Of a stretch of DNA of 7,518 bases, positions 1-7,132 are shown one piece after another (position 1 is the stretch's first letter; the number at the start of each line of letters is the position of its first letter). The stretch comes from Flavobacteriaceae bacterium (GTDB lineage Bacteria > Bacteroidota > Bacteroidia > Flavobacteriales > Flavobacteriaceae). The stretch is from the NCBI GenBank assembly GCA_016763715.1, contig JAESTG010000409.1, forward strand, positions 1 to 7,518, given 5' to 3'. A program made the translations under genes and the position numbers. The notes below the pieces were generated by a model that saw only the letters and a list, made by a program, of their open reading frames with translations, made no database searches and was not told where the DNA came from.

Positions 1-693
1 CCTACCAAAAAATTGGTGGTGTCTGAAATTAACGCAAACCTATTAACCAAAGAAGATAAAATTATAGCCAACCCTAATTGTTCTACTATTCAATTGGTAA
101 TGGCTCTAGCTCCTTTGCATAAGAAATATCAAATGAAACGAGTCGTTGTTTCTACCTATCAATCGGTTTCAGGCACTGGCGTAAAAGCAGTACAACAATT
201 GGAAAATGAAATTGCTGGTAAAAGAGGCGAAATGGCTTATCCGTATCCTATTCATAGAAACGCACTTCCTCATTGCGATGTATTTGAAGAAAATGGGTAT
301 ACCAAAGAAGAAATGAAACTAGCCCGTGAACCACAAAAAATATTGGATGATCGTACGTTCTCAATTTCTGCGACAGCGGTACGTATCCCCACCTCGGGAG
401 GGCATAGTGAATCCGTCAATGTTGAGTTCATCAATGATTTTGATATAAAAGATATTCGGAAGATTTTACATGACACCCCTGGTGTTACCATTCAGGATAA
501 CCCAGAGACCAATACCTATCCTATGCCTATTTATGCACAAAATAAGGATGAGGTTTTTGTGGGGCGTATTCGAAGAGACGAAACCCAACCCAACTCTTTA
601 AACATGTGGATTGTAAGTGACAACCTTAGAAAAGGTGCGGCCACCAATGCAATTCAAATTGCCGAATACATAATAAACCATGGTTTAGTTTAA
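1..693 (+). CDS. asd: Aspartate-semialdehyde dehydrogenase, C-terminal part (5' end outside window)
   Basis: This enzyme reduces aspartyl-4-phosphate to aspartate-semialdehyde with NADPH, the branch-point step in the cytoplasm toward lysine/diaminopimelate, threonine and methionine. The reading frame is open from base 1 (Pro-Thr-Lys-Lys, then LVVSEIN) to the TAA at 691-693, so the gene starts upstream. The TTG at 13 is an internal Leu codon, not a start. About 230 residues are visible of a family length near 330, so roughly the N-terminal hundred (NADP-binding fold) is missing. The catalytic Cys lies in NPNCSTIQ (codon 79-81). The substrate/acid-base region RIPTSGGHSESV has its His at 403-405. 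GRIRRDE and the closing DNLRKGAATNAIQIAE segment are also typical. No frameshift or missing key residue is seen. The next gene starts 72 nt downstream, with no clear terminator between them. Confidence 0.97.
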   Translation, partial: PTKKLVVSEINANLLTKEDKIIANPNCSTIQLVMALAPLHKKYQMKRVVVSTYQSVSGTGVKAVQQLENEIAGKRGEMAYPYPIHRNALPHCDVFEENGYTKEEMKLAREPQKILDDRTFSISATAVRIPTSGGHSESVNVEFINDFDIKDIRKILHDTPGVTIQDNPETNTYPMPIYAQNKDEVFVGRIRRDETQPNSLNMWIVSDNLRKGAATNAIQIAEYIINHGLV

Positions 694-765
694 TTTACCT
701 CTTTGTAAGTGTTTCTTAAATTGGGCGTCTAAAAGGCTATAACTATTCAGATAATAAAAACACTT

Positions 766-1167
766 ATGAAAAAATTCCACCTCATTTTACGCATAGGCTT
801 AGGGCTTATGCTTTTGATGTTTGGGCTTAATAAGTTCTTCTGGTTTATGCCCGATTTTGATTTTACTGGGTATTCTGAAGCCGAACATTTATTCAAAACA
901 CTTCGATTCTCTGGTCATGACCAGGGAGTTGGGAAAGGTTATATTATGGGCTTAGTTGGTCTTACTGAAGTTGTTGTTGGATTACTCTTAGTCATAAAAA
1001 AGTGGGTTCCTTTTGCCTTAGTAATGCTAGTGCCAATTTCAATAAATGTTGTCTTTTTTCATGCATTTGTTAACTTACCCAACATTGGGCCTGCACTTTT
1101 CATTGCCATCGCAAATGGCTACTTGATACATAAGCATTGGGCTAGTTACCGTTCTCTTTTCTCATAA
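766..1167 (+). CDS. DoxX-like small integral membrane protein (paralog 1)
   Basis: This is a 133-residue, strongly hydrophobic protein with four likely membrane helices near residues 6-28, 59-77, 80-100 and 106-124. There is no cleavable signal. The four-helix layout, the GLNKFF motif after helix 1 and the Glu at the start of helix 2 resemble the DoxX-like family of Bacteroidota. The family is named after a subunit of an archaeal thiosulfate:quinone oxidoreductase, but most bacterial members have no established reaction, so none is assigned. The segment KKWVPFALVMLVPISINVVFFHAF (residues 78-101) is almost shared with the gene at 4419-4796. It includes a conserved His (H99) inside or at the edge of helix 3. 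The loop between helices 1 and 2 is longer here than in the paralog. The gene could be read through from asd, as I see no TAnnTTTG element in the 72-nt gap. Family is fairly sure; function is unknown. Confidence 0.8.
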   Translation: MKKFHLILRIGLGLMLLMFGLNKFFWFMPDFDFTGYSEAEHLFKTLRFSGHDQGVGKGYIMGLVGLTEVVVGLLLVIKKWVPFALVMLVPISINVVFFHAFVNLPNIGPALFIAIANGYLIHKHWASYRSLFS

Positions 1168-1232
1168 AAATCCCATAAATAAGGGTCGAAACATCAGCAA
1201 ATTCAAAGTTTTTCTTACATTTAGGGGATTTT

Positions 1233-1240
1233 TACTTTTG
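1233..1240 (+). promoter_or_regulatory. Bacteroidota-type -7 promoter element (TACTTTTG)
   Basis: TACTTTTG matches all fixed positions of the Bacteroidota -7 consensus TAnnTTTG. It lies 45 nt before the ATG of the cytochrome lipoprotein gene, leaving a plausible leader of about 40 nt. No TTTG is found at the usual -33 spacing; the stretch there (about 1209-1216) is only T-rich. The call rests on the -7 match and its position. Confidence 0.55.
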
Positions 1241-1285
1241 TAGAAATTTCCTTTTTTATTTAAAATTGCTTAAGAAAACATTGAA

Positions 1286-2671
1286 ATGAACAAGCCCTAC
1301 TCAAAATTAATAGGTACCATATTCCTATTTATTATACTTGTTTCCTGTAACAAAGATGATGGAGGAGATGATTATGTGCCTCTTAATATCACAACATCTG
1401 CCGATGTGGCTGAAGTTTTTCAGAATGCCACTGTAGACATCATGGTTTTTTCTAACGACTCTAACGTACCCTCCAATGGTAGTTTAAGCGTAAGCACTCC
1501 ACAAACGGGAGGGGTAACTATTATTGACAATGGTACAGCTACTGTTTTAGATGATGTGGTTCGATATACCCCAAACGCAACTTTCACAGGAAACGATACT
1601 TTCCAATATACTATTTGTGATGACACTGGGGGTAGTTGTTCAACCGCTACAGTGACAATTACTGTGCTTCCATTTTCTCCCGTTGTATTTGACATTACGC
1701 AAGTGCCTTATCCTAAATTAACCGACTACAACTTCTTTGATGGAGCATTGGATAATCAAGAACCTGTTTATGGTGTTTTACCCTTTGAACCAATTACACC
1801 ATTATTCACCGATTATGTACACAAAAAACGATATGTTTGGATGCCAAATGGAGTGAAAGCCGAATATATTGGAGATTCCGATCTTTTAAATTTTCCCACT
1901 GGTAGTGTTCTAATAAAAAACTTCTTTTACAACAATGTGCAACCAGCCAATGTGACTCAAATTATTGAAACCAGATTGCTTATTAAAAAAGAAGATGGCT
2001 GGGTTCTTGCAAACTATATTTGGAATGAAGGCCAGAATGAAGCATTTTTAGACGCTACTGGTAATGGTGGTTTTGTTCCTATCCAATGGATTGAAAACGG
2101 AGAAACTAAAAATGTAAATTATCGTATTCCTTCTAGTTCAGAATGCTTTACTTGTCACAAGGCAAATTTTGTAAGTGCGCCTATTGGATTGAAACCACAG
2201 AGCTTGAATTCTCACTATGATTATACAGATGGAGGACAAAATCAATTAGCAAAATGGGTAGAACAGGGTTATTTGGAGAGCAATGTTCCTAGTGACATTG
2301 TAACTGTTGTAGACTGGACAGACACTTCTAAATCTTTGAATTTAAGAGTACGTTCATATTTAGATATAAATTGCAATAGTTGTCATTCTGATGACGGCCA
2401 TTGTAATTATAGAGCACCTCGATTCAGTTTTGAATTGACCGAAGACCCAGCAAATCTAGGAGTTTGTGTTACGTCTGACACCCCTATTCCTGGATTAGAA
2501 GGAGCAAATATTATAACTCCAGGTGATCCTGATAATTCAGTATTACTTTTCAGATTAAAATCGATAGAAGAACAATATCGAATGCCGCTACTTGGAAGAA
2601 CTTTACAACACGTAGAGGGTGTTGCACTAATAGAGGAATGGATTAACTCGTTAACCCAAATCTGTAACTAA
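1286..2671 (+). CDS. Ig-like domain plus SO2930-type diheme cytochrome c, predicted surface lipoprotein
   Basis: This 461-residue exported redox protein has a type II signal peptide (hydrophobic residues 9-19) ending in the lipobox LVSC with acylated Cys21. The residues after it, NKDDGGDD, fit the K-(D/E)2 lipoprotein export signal known from Capnocytophaga, which predicts display on the outside of the outer membrane. Residues about 36-128 form an Ig-like/cadherin-like domain (YTPNATFTGNDTFQYTICD is typical). Residues about 140-458 resemble the SO2930 family of diheme c-type cytochromes. There are two CxxCH heme sites: CFTCH (C287, C290, H291) and CNSCH (C363, C366, H367). RMPLLG near the C-terminus has M433 as a candidate axial ligand. 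Three more Cys (373, 394, 460) could form disulfides. The electron donor and acceptor are unknown. The CRTAC1 gene follows after 27 nt, suggesting co-transcription. The start is supported by the signal peptide. Confidence 0.88.
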   Translation: MNKPYSKLIGTIFLFIILVSCNKDDGGDDYVPLNITTSADVAEVFQNATVDIMVFSNDSNVPSNGSLSVSTPQTGGVTIIDNGTATVLDDVVRYTPNATFTGNDTFQYTICDDTGGSCSTATVTITVLPFSPVVFDITQVPYPKLTDYNFFDGALDNQEPVYGVLPFEPITPLFTDYVHKKRYVWMPNGVKAEYIGDSDLLNFPTGSVLIKNFFYNNVQPANVTQIIETRLLIKKEDGWVLANYIWNEGQNEAFLDATGNGGFVPIQWIENGETKNVNYRIPSSSECFTCHKANFVSAPIGLKPQSLNSHYDYTDGGQNQLAKWVEQGYLESNVPSDIVTVVDWTDTSKSLNLRVRSYLDINCNSCHSDDGHCNYRAPRFSFELTEDPANLGVCVTSDTPIPGLEGANIITPGDPDNSVLLFRLKSIEEQYRMPLLGRTLQHVEGVALIEEWINSLTQICN

Positions 2672-2676
2672 ACAAT

Positions 2677-2696
2677 AACTAATTTAAACTAATTTA
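2677..2696 (+). repeat. Perfect 10-bp tandem duplication in the leader of the CRTAC1 gene
   Basis: AACTAATTTA occurs twice head to tail (2677-2686 and 2687-2696) and fills most of the 27-nt gap between the cytochrome stop and the ATG at 2699. It is A/T-only except for one C per copy, and there is no Shine-Dalgarno sequence. It may simply be an unstructured A/T-rich ribosome-landing leader, which is common before highly expressed genes in this phylum. Any function is inference. Confidence 0.7.
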
Positions 2697-2698
2697 TT

Positions 2699-4303
2699 AT
2701 GAAAAAAATTATGCTACTTGGATTGCTATTTGCTGGCGCACAGCTTGCACAAGCACAGGTGTCATTTACTACATCGAATATATCGACCAGTGGGTCGAAT
2801 AGAGCCGTTGTGGATATGAATGGTGATTTTCTAGATGACATCGTTTCTATATCGGGAACTAACATCCAAATTTTCTACCAACAAACCGACGGAACTCTAA
2901 GCGAAGTTAATATTACAACTACACCTGCCGATTATACCCCATCTTGGAGTTTAGCTGCTGCCGATTACGATCGTAACGGATATACGGATCTTCTTTATGG
3001 AGGTGGTAGTGGAGTTACTTTTATGAGAGCCAATTCTGACGGAACTCAATATACAGAAGTTTCTGGCCCTGAATTTGTATTCTCTCAACGCTCTAATTTT
3101 GTAGACATTAACAATGACGGTCATTTGGACGCCTTTGTATGTCATGATATTGAGCCTAATGTATATTACATCAATGATGGTAATGGAAACCTAAACTTTG
3201 TTCAAGGTGGAATAGGTGATTACCCAAGTGGTGGTCACTACGGAAGCGTTTGGATTGATTACGATAATGATCGTGATATTGATATGTTCCAAGCAAAATG
3301 TGGTGGTGGAGTTGAAAGACGAAATAATGAATTGCACAACAACAATGGTGATGGAACATTCACAGAAATAGGTGCTGCTAGTGGTCTTGAAGACCCAATA
3401 CAAACTTGGTCATCAGCATGGGCAGATTTTGACAATGATGGAGATATGGATGCATGGATAGGTGCTAGTAGTTTAAGTGATGGCTTCCATAGATTAATGC
3501 AAAATAATGGTGATGGAACATTCACCGATGTTATTGCTGCTTCTGGTTTGACTGGTTTCAATTCAACAGGAATTGAAAATGCAACCCATGATTTTGACAA
3601 TGACGGAAACGCAGATATCATTTCAAACGGAAATATTCTTTTTGGTAATGGAAACATGACCTTTAGTGTATTGCCTGGAATTCTTCCTGGAAACAATGGA
3701 TCTTTAGGAGATTTGAACGACGATGGATTTATAGATTCGTTCGCAAATGGAACCGTTTACTACAACAACGCAAACGACAATAACTGGCTTAAATTAAATA
3801 CAGTTGGTGTTGAAAGTAATATCAATGGAATTGGAGCACGTGTCGAAATAGTAACTGCTACTGGAACCCAAATTAGAGACGTAAGAAGTGGTGAAGGATT
3901 TGCTCTAATGAGCAGCCTTAATACACATTTCGGAGTTGGTACTGATACTGAAATTGAATCAGTAACTATTTACTGGCCTTCTGGAATTATTGATGTTCTT
4001 GAAGATGTAGACGTTAACCAAACGATTAACATTTTGGAAGGTTCTACTATTCTTGGATTTGATGATACGTTGGTGGACAACTTAATCCTTTATCCAAATC
4101 CAACTCAAGATGTTTTGAACTTAGGAAACTTAACTGAATTTGTAAATCCAATTTACACTGTATTTGATATCTCTGGTAAGCGTGTAATGAATGCAAGACT
4201 TGCAGGACAATCTGTAGACGTTTCAAACTTGGCACAAGGAAATTATATCTTACGTGTGTTTGATAATACAACGATTAAAACACAGCGTTTCGTGAAAAAA
4301 TAA
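2699..4303 (+). CDS. CRTAC1-type secreted protein: FG-GAP/VCBS repeats, ASPIC/UnbV domain, T9SS type A sorting domain
   Basis: This 534-residue extracellular protein has a Sec signal peptide at residues 1-20, cut after AQLAQAQ. Residues about 25-360 hold seven FG-GAP/VCBS-like units, which usually fold as a beta-propeller. Each has an Asp-rich calcium-type loop starting near residues 39, 89, 136, 187, 243, 298 and 338 (for example DFDNDGDMD at 243-251). Residues about 376-447 match the ASPIC/UnbV domain (NGIGARVEI, RSGEGF, LNTHFGVG, IYWPSG). Residues about 461-534 are a type A T9SS sorting domain: LILYPNPTQDVLNL, then DISGKRV, LAQGNYILRV and a basic end, RFVKK. The protein should cross the outer membrane through T9SS and be released or surface-attached. 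Binding partner and substrate are unknown; FG-GAP repeats often mediate adhesion or protein binding. It lies 27 nt after the cytochrome gene and before a strong terminator. Confidence 0.92.
   Translation: MKKIMLLGLLFAGAQLAQAQVSFTTSNISTSGSNRAVVDMNGDFLDDIVSISGTNIQIFYQQTDGTLSEVNITTTPADYTPSWSLAAADYDRNGYTDLLYGGGSGVTFMRANSDGTQYTEVSGPEFVFSQRSNFVDINNDGHLDAFVCHDIEPNVYYINDGNGNLNFVQGGIGDYPSGGHYGSVWIDYDNDRDIDMFQAKCGGGVERRNNELHNNNGDGTFTEIGAASGLEDPIQTWSSAWADFDNDGDMDAWIGASSLSDGFHRLMQNNGDGTFTDVIAASGLTGFNSTGIENATHDFDNDGNADIISNGNILFGNGNMTFSVLPGILPGNNGSLGDLNDDGFIDSFANGTVYYNNANDNNWLKLNTVGVESNINGIGARVEIVTATGTQIRDVRSGEGFALMSSLNTHFGVGTDTEIESVTIYWPSGIIDVLEDVDVNQTINILEGSTILGFDDTLVDNLILYPNPTQDVLNLGNLTEFVNPIYTVFDISGKRVMNARLAGQSVDVSNLAQGNYILRVFDNTTIKTQRFVKK
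3344..3525 (+). repeat. 20-bp exact direct repeat inside the VCBS-repeat gene
   Basis: The same 20 bases occur at 3344-3363 and 3506-3525, 162 nt (54 codons) apart and in frame. They encode NGDGTFT, and at protein level the two units read NNNGDGTFTEIGAASGL and QNNGDGTFTDVIAASGL. This is a repeat-unit boundary of the propeller-type domain. The near-identity at DNA level suggests recent unit duplication or gene conversion; conserved codon choice alone is the alternative. Confidence 0.85.
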
Positions 4304-4343
4304 ACCCATAATATTCTGAATCTTTTTCAGAAAGAATACATAG

Positions 4344-4378
4344 AAAACACCGTTCTAACCTAAAAGGACGGTGTTTTT
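4344..4378 (+). terminator. Rho-independent terminator after the CRTAC1 gene
   Basis: AAACACCGTT-type stem of 13 pairs (4344-4356 with 4365-4377, one G-U pair) around an 8-base loop, followed by a T-rich run through about 4385. It starts 41 nt after the stop codon. An A-rich left flank would let it also work on the other strand. It separates the cytochrome/CRTAC1 unit from the downstream DoxX-like gene. A smaller 7-bp hairpin (TTCTGAA/TTCAGAA, 4314-4332) precedes it but lacks a T tract. Confidence 0.9.
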
Positions 4379-4418
4379 ATTTTTCAGTATCTTGTAGAAC
4401 AACCATTAACCTCAACAT

Positions 4419-4796
4419 ATGAAATCCACATTTACAACGATTTTGCGGGTTATTCTCGCCATTGGACTCCTCCTTTTTGGCTTAAACAAGTTTTTCGATT
4501 TTATACCGCTTTTTGAAATGCCTGTTGCTGCGGCCAACTTCATGGAATCTTTACAAGCTACAGGATACGTTTTTTACGTAGTAGCAACCCTAGAAATTAT
4601 CATTGGCGGCCTCTTGATATTAAAAAAATGGGTGCCTTTTGCCCTCATCCTATTAGCTCCAATTTCATTCAATATTTTGCTATTTCACATCTTTTTGGAC
4701 GTCTCAGACATTTGGGTGGCTATCGTTATTGTGGCAATTAATATCATTTTAATTTACAAATATTGGAGGGCATATAAACCTCTATTTCAGTCGTAA
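4419..4796 (+). CDS. DoxX-like small integral membrane protein (paralog 2)
   Basis: This 125-residue protein has four predicted membrane helices near residues 7-27, 49-68, 70-91 and 97-115, and no cleavable signal. It is clearly homologous to the product of 766-1167. Shared features are ILR at the start of helix 1, FGLNKFF after it, a Glu in helix 2 (E59), KKWVPFAL, the PIS.N motif and the FH..F motif with His90, plus a closing KYWRAYKPLF against KHWASYRSLF. The loop after helix 1 is shorter, which explains most of the eight-residue length difference. No enzymatic role can be assigned from sequence. It lies after the terminator at 4344-4378, so it probably has its own promoter. The only weak candidate is TATCTTG at 4388-4394, one T short of the TAnnTTTG pattern. 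The prolyl oligopeptidase gene starts 77 nt downstream. Confidence 0.82.
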   Translation: MKSTFTTILRVILAIGLLLFGLNKFFDFIPLFEMPVAAANFMESLQATGYVFYVVATLEIIIGGLLILKKWVPFALILLAPISFNILLFHIFLDVSDIWVAIVIVAINIILIYKYWRAYKPLFQS

Positions 4797-4844
4797 ATAA
4801 AAAACACTAACATTTGTATAACACTTTGAGTGGTTGGTTTTCAT

Positions 4845-4852
4845 TACTTTTA
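4845..4852 (+). promoter_or_regulatory. Possible -7 promoter element (TACTTTTA)
   Basis: TACTTTTA differs from the TAnnTTTG consensus only in the last base and shares seven bases with the element at 1233-1240. A TTTG at 4825-4828 could be the -33 box, but its 16-nt spacing is a little short. It lies 21 nt before the ATG at 4874, leaving a short leader. Weak call. Confidence 0.35.
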
Positions 4853-4873
4853 CATCTATTAATATTTTTTAAG

Positions 4874-7036
4874 ATGAAAAAACTAATTATTCCAACTTTG
4901 TGCGCCCTTAGTCTTTTGGCCTGCAAGAAAGAAACCCCTAAAGAACCCATTGCTGTGACCTACCACCAAACCAAAAAAGTAGATACTGTTGACACCTATT
5001 TTGGAACGGAAGTAAGTGACCCTTATCGTTGGCTTGAAGATGATAGGAGTGAAGAAACAGGTAACTGGGTAAAAGCACAAAACGAAACAACTTTTGCTTA
5101 TTTAGATACTATTCCATTCCGAGAAGAGTTAAAACAACGCCTTACTAGTTTATGGAATTATGAAAAAATTGGAGCCCCATTCAAAGAAGGCGATTATAGC
5201 TACTTCTATAAAAATGATGGCCTTCAAAATCAATATGTAATTTATAGATATAAAACGGGAGACAACCCTAGTACCGCTACGGTATTTTTAGATCCAAATA
5301 CATTCACCGAAGATGGCACCATTTCACTAGATGGTCTTAATTTTTCTAAAAATGGAAAAATTGCTGCCTATTCTATTTCCGAAGGAGGAAGTGACTGGCG
5401 TAAAGTTTTGGTTATGGATACAGAAACAAAAGAAATTATAGAAGACACCATTAAAGATGTAAAATTTAGCGGAATCTCTTGGTTAGCTAACGAAGGGTTT
5501 TACTATTCAAGCTACGATAAACCCAAGGGAAGTGAGCTTTCTGCAAAAACAGACCAGCATAAAGTATATTACCATAAGCTAGGTACAACTCAAAAAGACG
5601 ATATCCTAGTTTTTGGCGGAACTGAAACAGAAAAACACCGTTATTGCTACGGCGGACCAACCGAAGACAATAAATATTTAGTGCTTTCTGCAAGTGTTTC
5701 AACCTCTGGAAATAAGCTCTTCATAAAAGATTTAGAAAAACCAGATAGCGAATTTGTTTCTATTTTGAATCACACTGACACCGATTCATATATCATTGAA
5801 AACACAGGGTCCAAATTATACATTGTGACCAATATGAACGCACCAAATAAAAAAATCGTAACGGTAGATGCGTCAAATCCAGCACCTGAAAATTGGGTAG
5901 ATTTCATTCCTGAAACGGAACATGTTTTAAGTCCAAGTACTGGTGGCGGCTATTTCTTTGCTGAATACATGGTTGATGCTGTTTCTAAAGTATTACAATA
6001 TGACTATGAGGGGAAACTTATACGAGAAGTAGAGCTTCCAGGCGTTGGTAGTATAGGTGGGTTTGGTTCCAAAAAGGAAGAAAAAGAACTTTACTATTCT
6101 TTCACCAACTACATTACTCCAGGTAGTATTTACAAATATGATGTTGAAAAAGGGACTAGCACATTGTTTCGCAAACCAGAAATAGATTTTAACTCTGACG
6201 ATTACGAGAGTACGCAAGTGTTCTATTCATCAAAGGACGGCACCAAAGTTCCAATGATTATCACTCATAAAAAAGGATTGGAACTTAATGGCAAAAATCC
6301 AACCATTTTATATGGATATGGTGGCTTTAATATTAGCATAACACCTGGTTTTAGTATATCAAATGCAGTATGGATGGAACAAGGTGGTGTGTATGCAGTA
6401 CCAAATTTACGAGGTGGTGGAGAATATGGAAAGGAATGGCACGACGCTGGAACGCAAATGAAAAAGCAAAATGTTTTTGACGACTTTATTGCGGCGGCTG
6501 AATACCTCATCGAAAATAAATATACATCCAGTGATTATCTGGCCATACGCGGAGGCTCTAATGGAGGTCTATTAGTAGGTGCTACCATGACACAGCGCCC
6601 AGATCTAATGAAAGTAGCGCTGCCGGCAGTAGGAGTACTTGATATGTTACGCTATCATACCTTCACCGCAGGAGCAGGGTGGGCGTATGATTATGGAACT
6701 TCAGAACAGAGCAAAGAGATGTTTGATTACCTGATAGGGTATTCTCCTGTTCACAACGTAAAAGAAGGTACAAGCTACCCAGCCACCCTAGTAACCACAG
6801 GTGACCATGATGACAGAGTAGTTCCAGCACATAGTTTTAAATTTGCAGCTGAACTTCAAGAGAAACAAAAAGGTAATAATCCTATTTTAATTAGAATTGA
6901 AACCGATGCTGGACACGGAGCTGGCACCCCTGTAAGTAAAACTATTGAGCAATATGCCGATATTTTTGGGTTCACTTTATACAATATGGGTTATGAAGTA
7001 TTGCCAGAAAAGATTAATGCTGGTGTTAAAAATTAG
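4874..7036 (+). CDS. Prolyl oligopeptidase (S9A), predicted lipoprotein
   Basis: This 720-residue serine peptidase cleaves short peptides after proline and probably acts in the periplasm or at the envelope. The ATG at 4874 is chosen because it gives a compact signal peptide ([17 protein letters not shown]) with lipobox and acylated Cys17. An in-frame TTG at 4814 would add 20 residues ahead of it and bury the signal. Residues about 25-440 form the S9A N-terminal region and seven-bladed propeller ([10 protein letters not shown] near the start). The C-terminal alpha/beta-hydrolase domain carries the triad: Ser562 in GGSNGG, Asp646 in DHDDRV, His681 in AGHGAG. Asn563, Trp603 and Arg648 match substrate-site residues of the animal enzyme. 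Length and spacing are normal for the family. Only one acidic residue follows K at +3 after the Cys, so the surface-export signal is incomplete and periplasmic anchoring is more likely. A terminator follows the stop. Confidence 0.95.
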   Translation: MKKLIIPTLCALSLLACKKETPKEPIAVTYHQTKKVDTVDTYFGTEVSDPYRWLEDDRSEETGNWVKAQNETTFAYLDTIPFREELKQRLTSLWNYEKIGAPFKEGDYSYFYKNDGLQNQYVIYRYKTGDNPSTATVFLDPNTFTEDGTISLDGLNFSKNGKIAAYSISEGGSDWRKVLVMDTETKEIIEDTIKDVKFSGISWLANEGFYYSSYDKPKGSELSAKTDQHKVYYHKLGTTQKDDILVFGGTETEKHRYCYGGPTEDNKYLVLSASVSTSGNKLFIKDLEKPDSEFVSILNHTDTDSYIIENTGSKLYIVTNMNAPNKKIVTVDASNPAPENWVDFIPETEHVLSPSTGGGYFFAEYMVDAVSKVLQYDYEGKLIREVELPGVGSIGGFGSKKEEKELYYSFTNYITPGSIYKYDVEKGTSTLFRKPEIDFNSDDYESTQVFYSSKDGTKVPMIITHKKGLELNGKNPTILYGYGGFNISITPGFSISNAVWMEQGGVYAVPNLRGGGEYGKEWHDAGTQMKKQNVFDDFIAAAEYLIENKYTSSDYLAIRGGSNGGLLVGATMTQRPDLMKVALPAVGVLDMLRYHTFTAGAGWAYDYGTSEQSKEMFDYLIGYSPVHNVKEGTSYPATLVTTGDHDDRVVPAHSFKFAAELQEKQKGNNPILIRIETDAGHGAGTPVSKTIEQYADIFGFTLYNMGYEVLPEKINAGVKN

Positions 7037-7066
7037 TAGGCCTATTTACTTCAGAATAACTAAAAC

Positions 7067-7095
7067 CCTCCCCTACATTGGGGAGGTGCTTTTTT
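7067..7095 (+). terminator. Rho-independent terminator after the prolyl oligopeptidase gene
   Basis: A GC-rich 7-bp stem (CCTCCCC 7067-7073 with GGGGAGG 7080-7086) and a 6-base loop are followed by TGC and six T's (7090-7095). It starts 31 nt after the stop. An A run on the left side (7062-7065) would give a short T tract on the opposite strand. It isolates the ABC gene downstream. Confidence 0.88.
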
Positions 7096-7132
7096 CAATA
7101 GATCCTAAAAAACTATAGGTTAACCTTATCAC

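Noticed and set aside
694..765. Possible promoter between asd and the first DoxX-like gene
   Set aside because: TTTG at 702-705 and TAAATTGG near 717 do not have the spacing or sequence of a -33/-7 pair, so no call was made.
1172..1187. CCC...GGG pairing after the first DoxX-like gene, considered as a terminator
   Set aside because: Only three base pairs form and no T tract follows.
1420..1695. 91-codon open frame on the - strand inside the cytochrome lipoprotein gene
   Set aside because: It is antisense to the well-supported Ig-like domain, with no promoter-like element or recognisable protein features.
3259..3696. 145-codon open frame on the - strand inside the CRTAC1-type gene
   Set aside because: It lies wholly antisense to a gene with signal peptide, repeats and sorting domain. 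The open frame follows from the biased codons of the Asp/Asn/Gly-rich repeats, and its translation shows no recognisable domain.
7117..7126. Perfect 10-bp palindrome AGGTTAACCT before the ABC ATPase gene, considered as an operator
   Set aside because: A 10-bp palindrome is expected by chance about once per kilobase, it does not extend beyond ten bases, and no regulator gene is adjacent.
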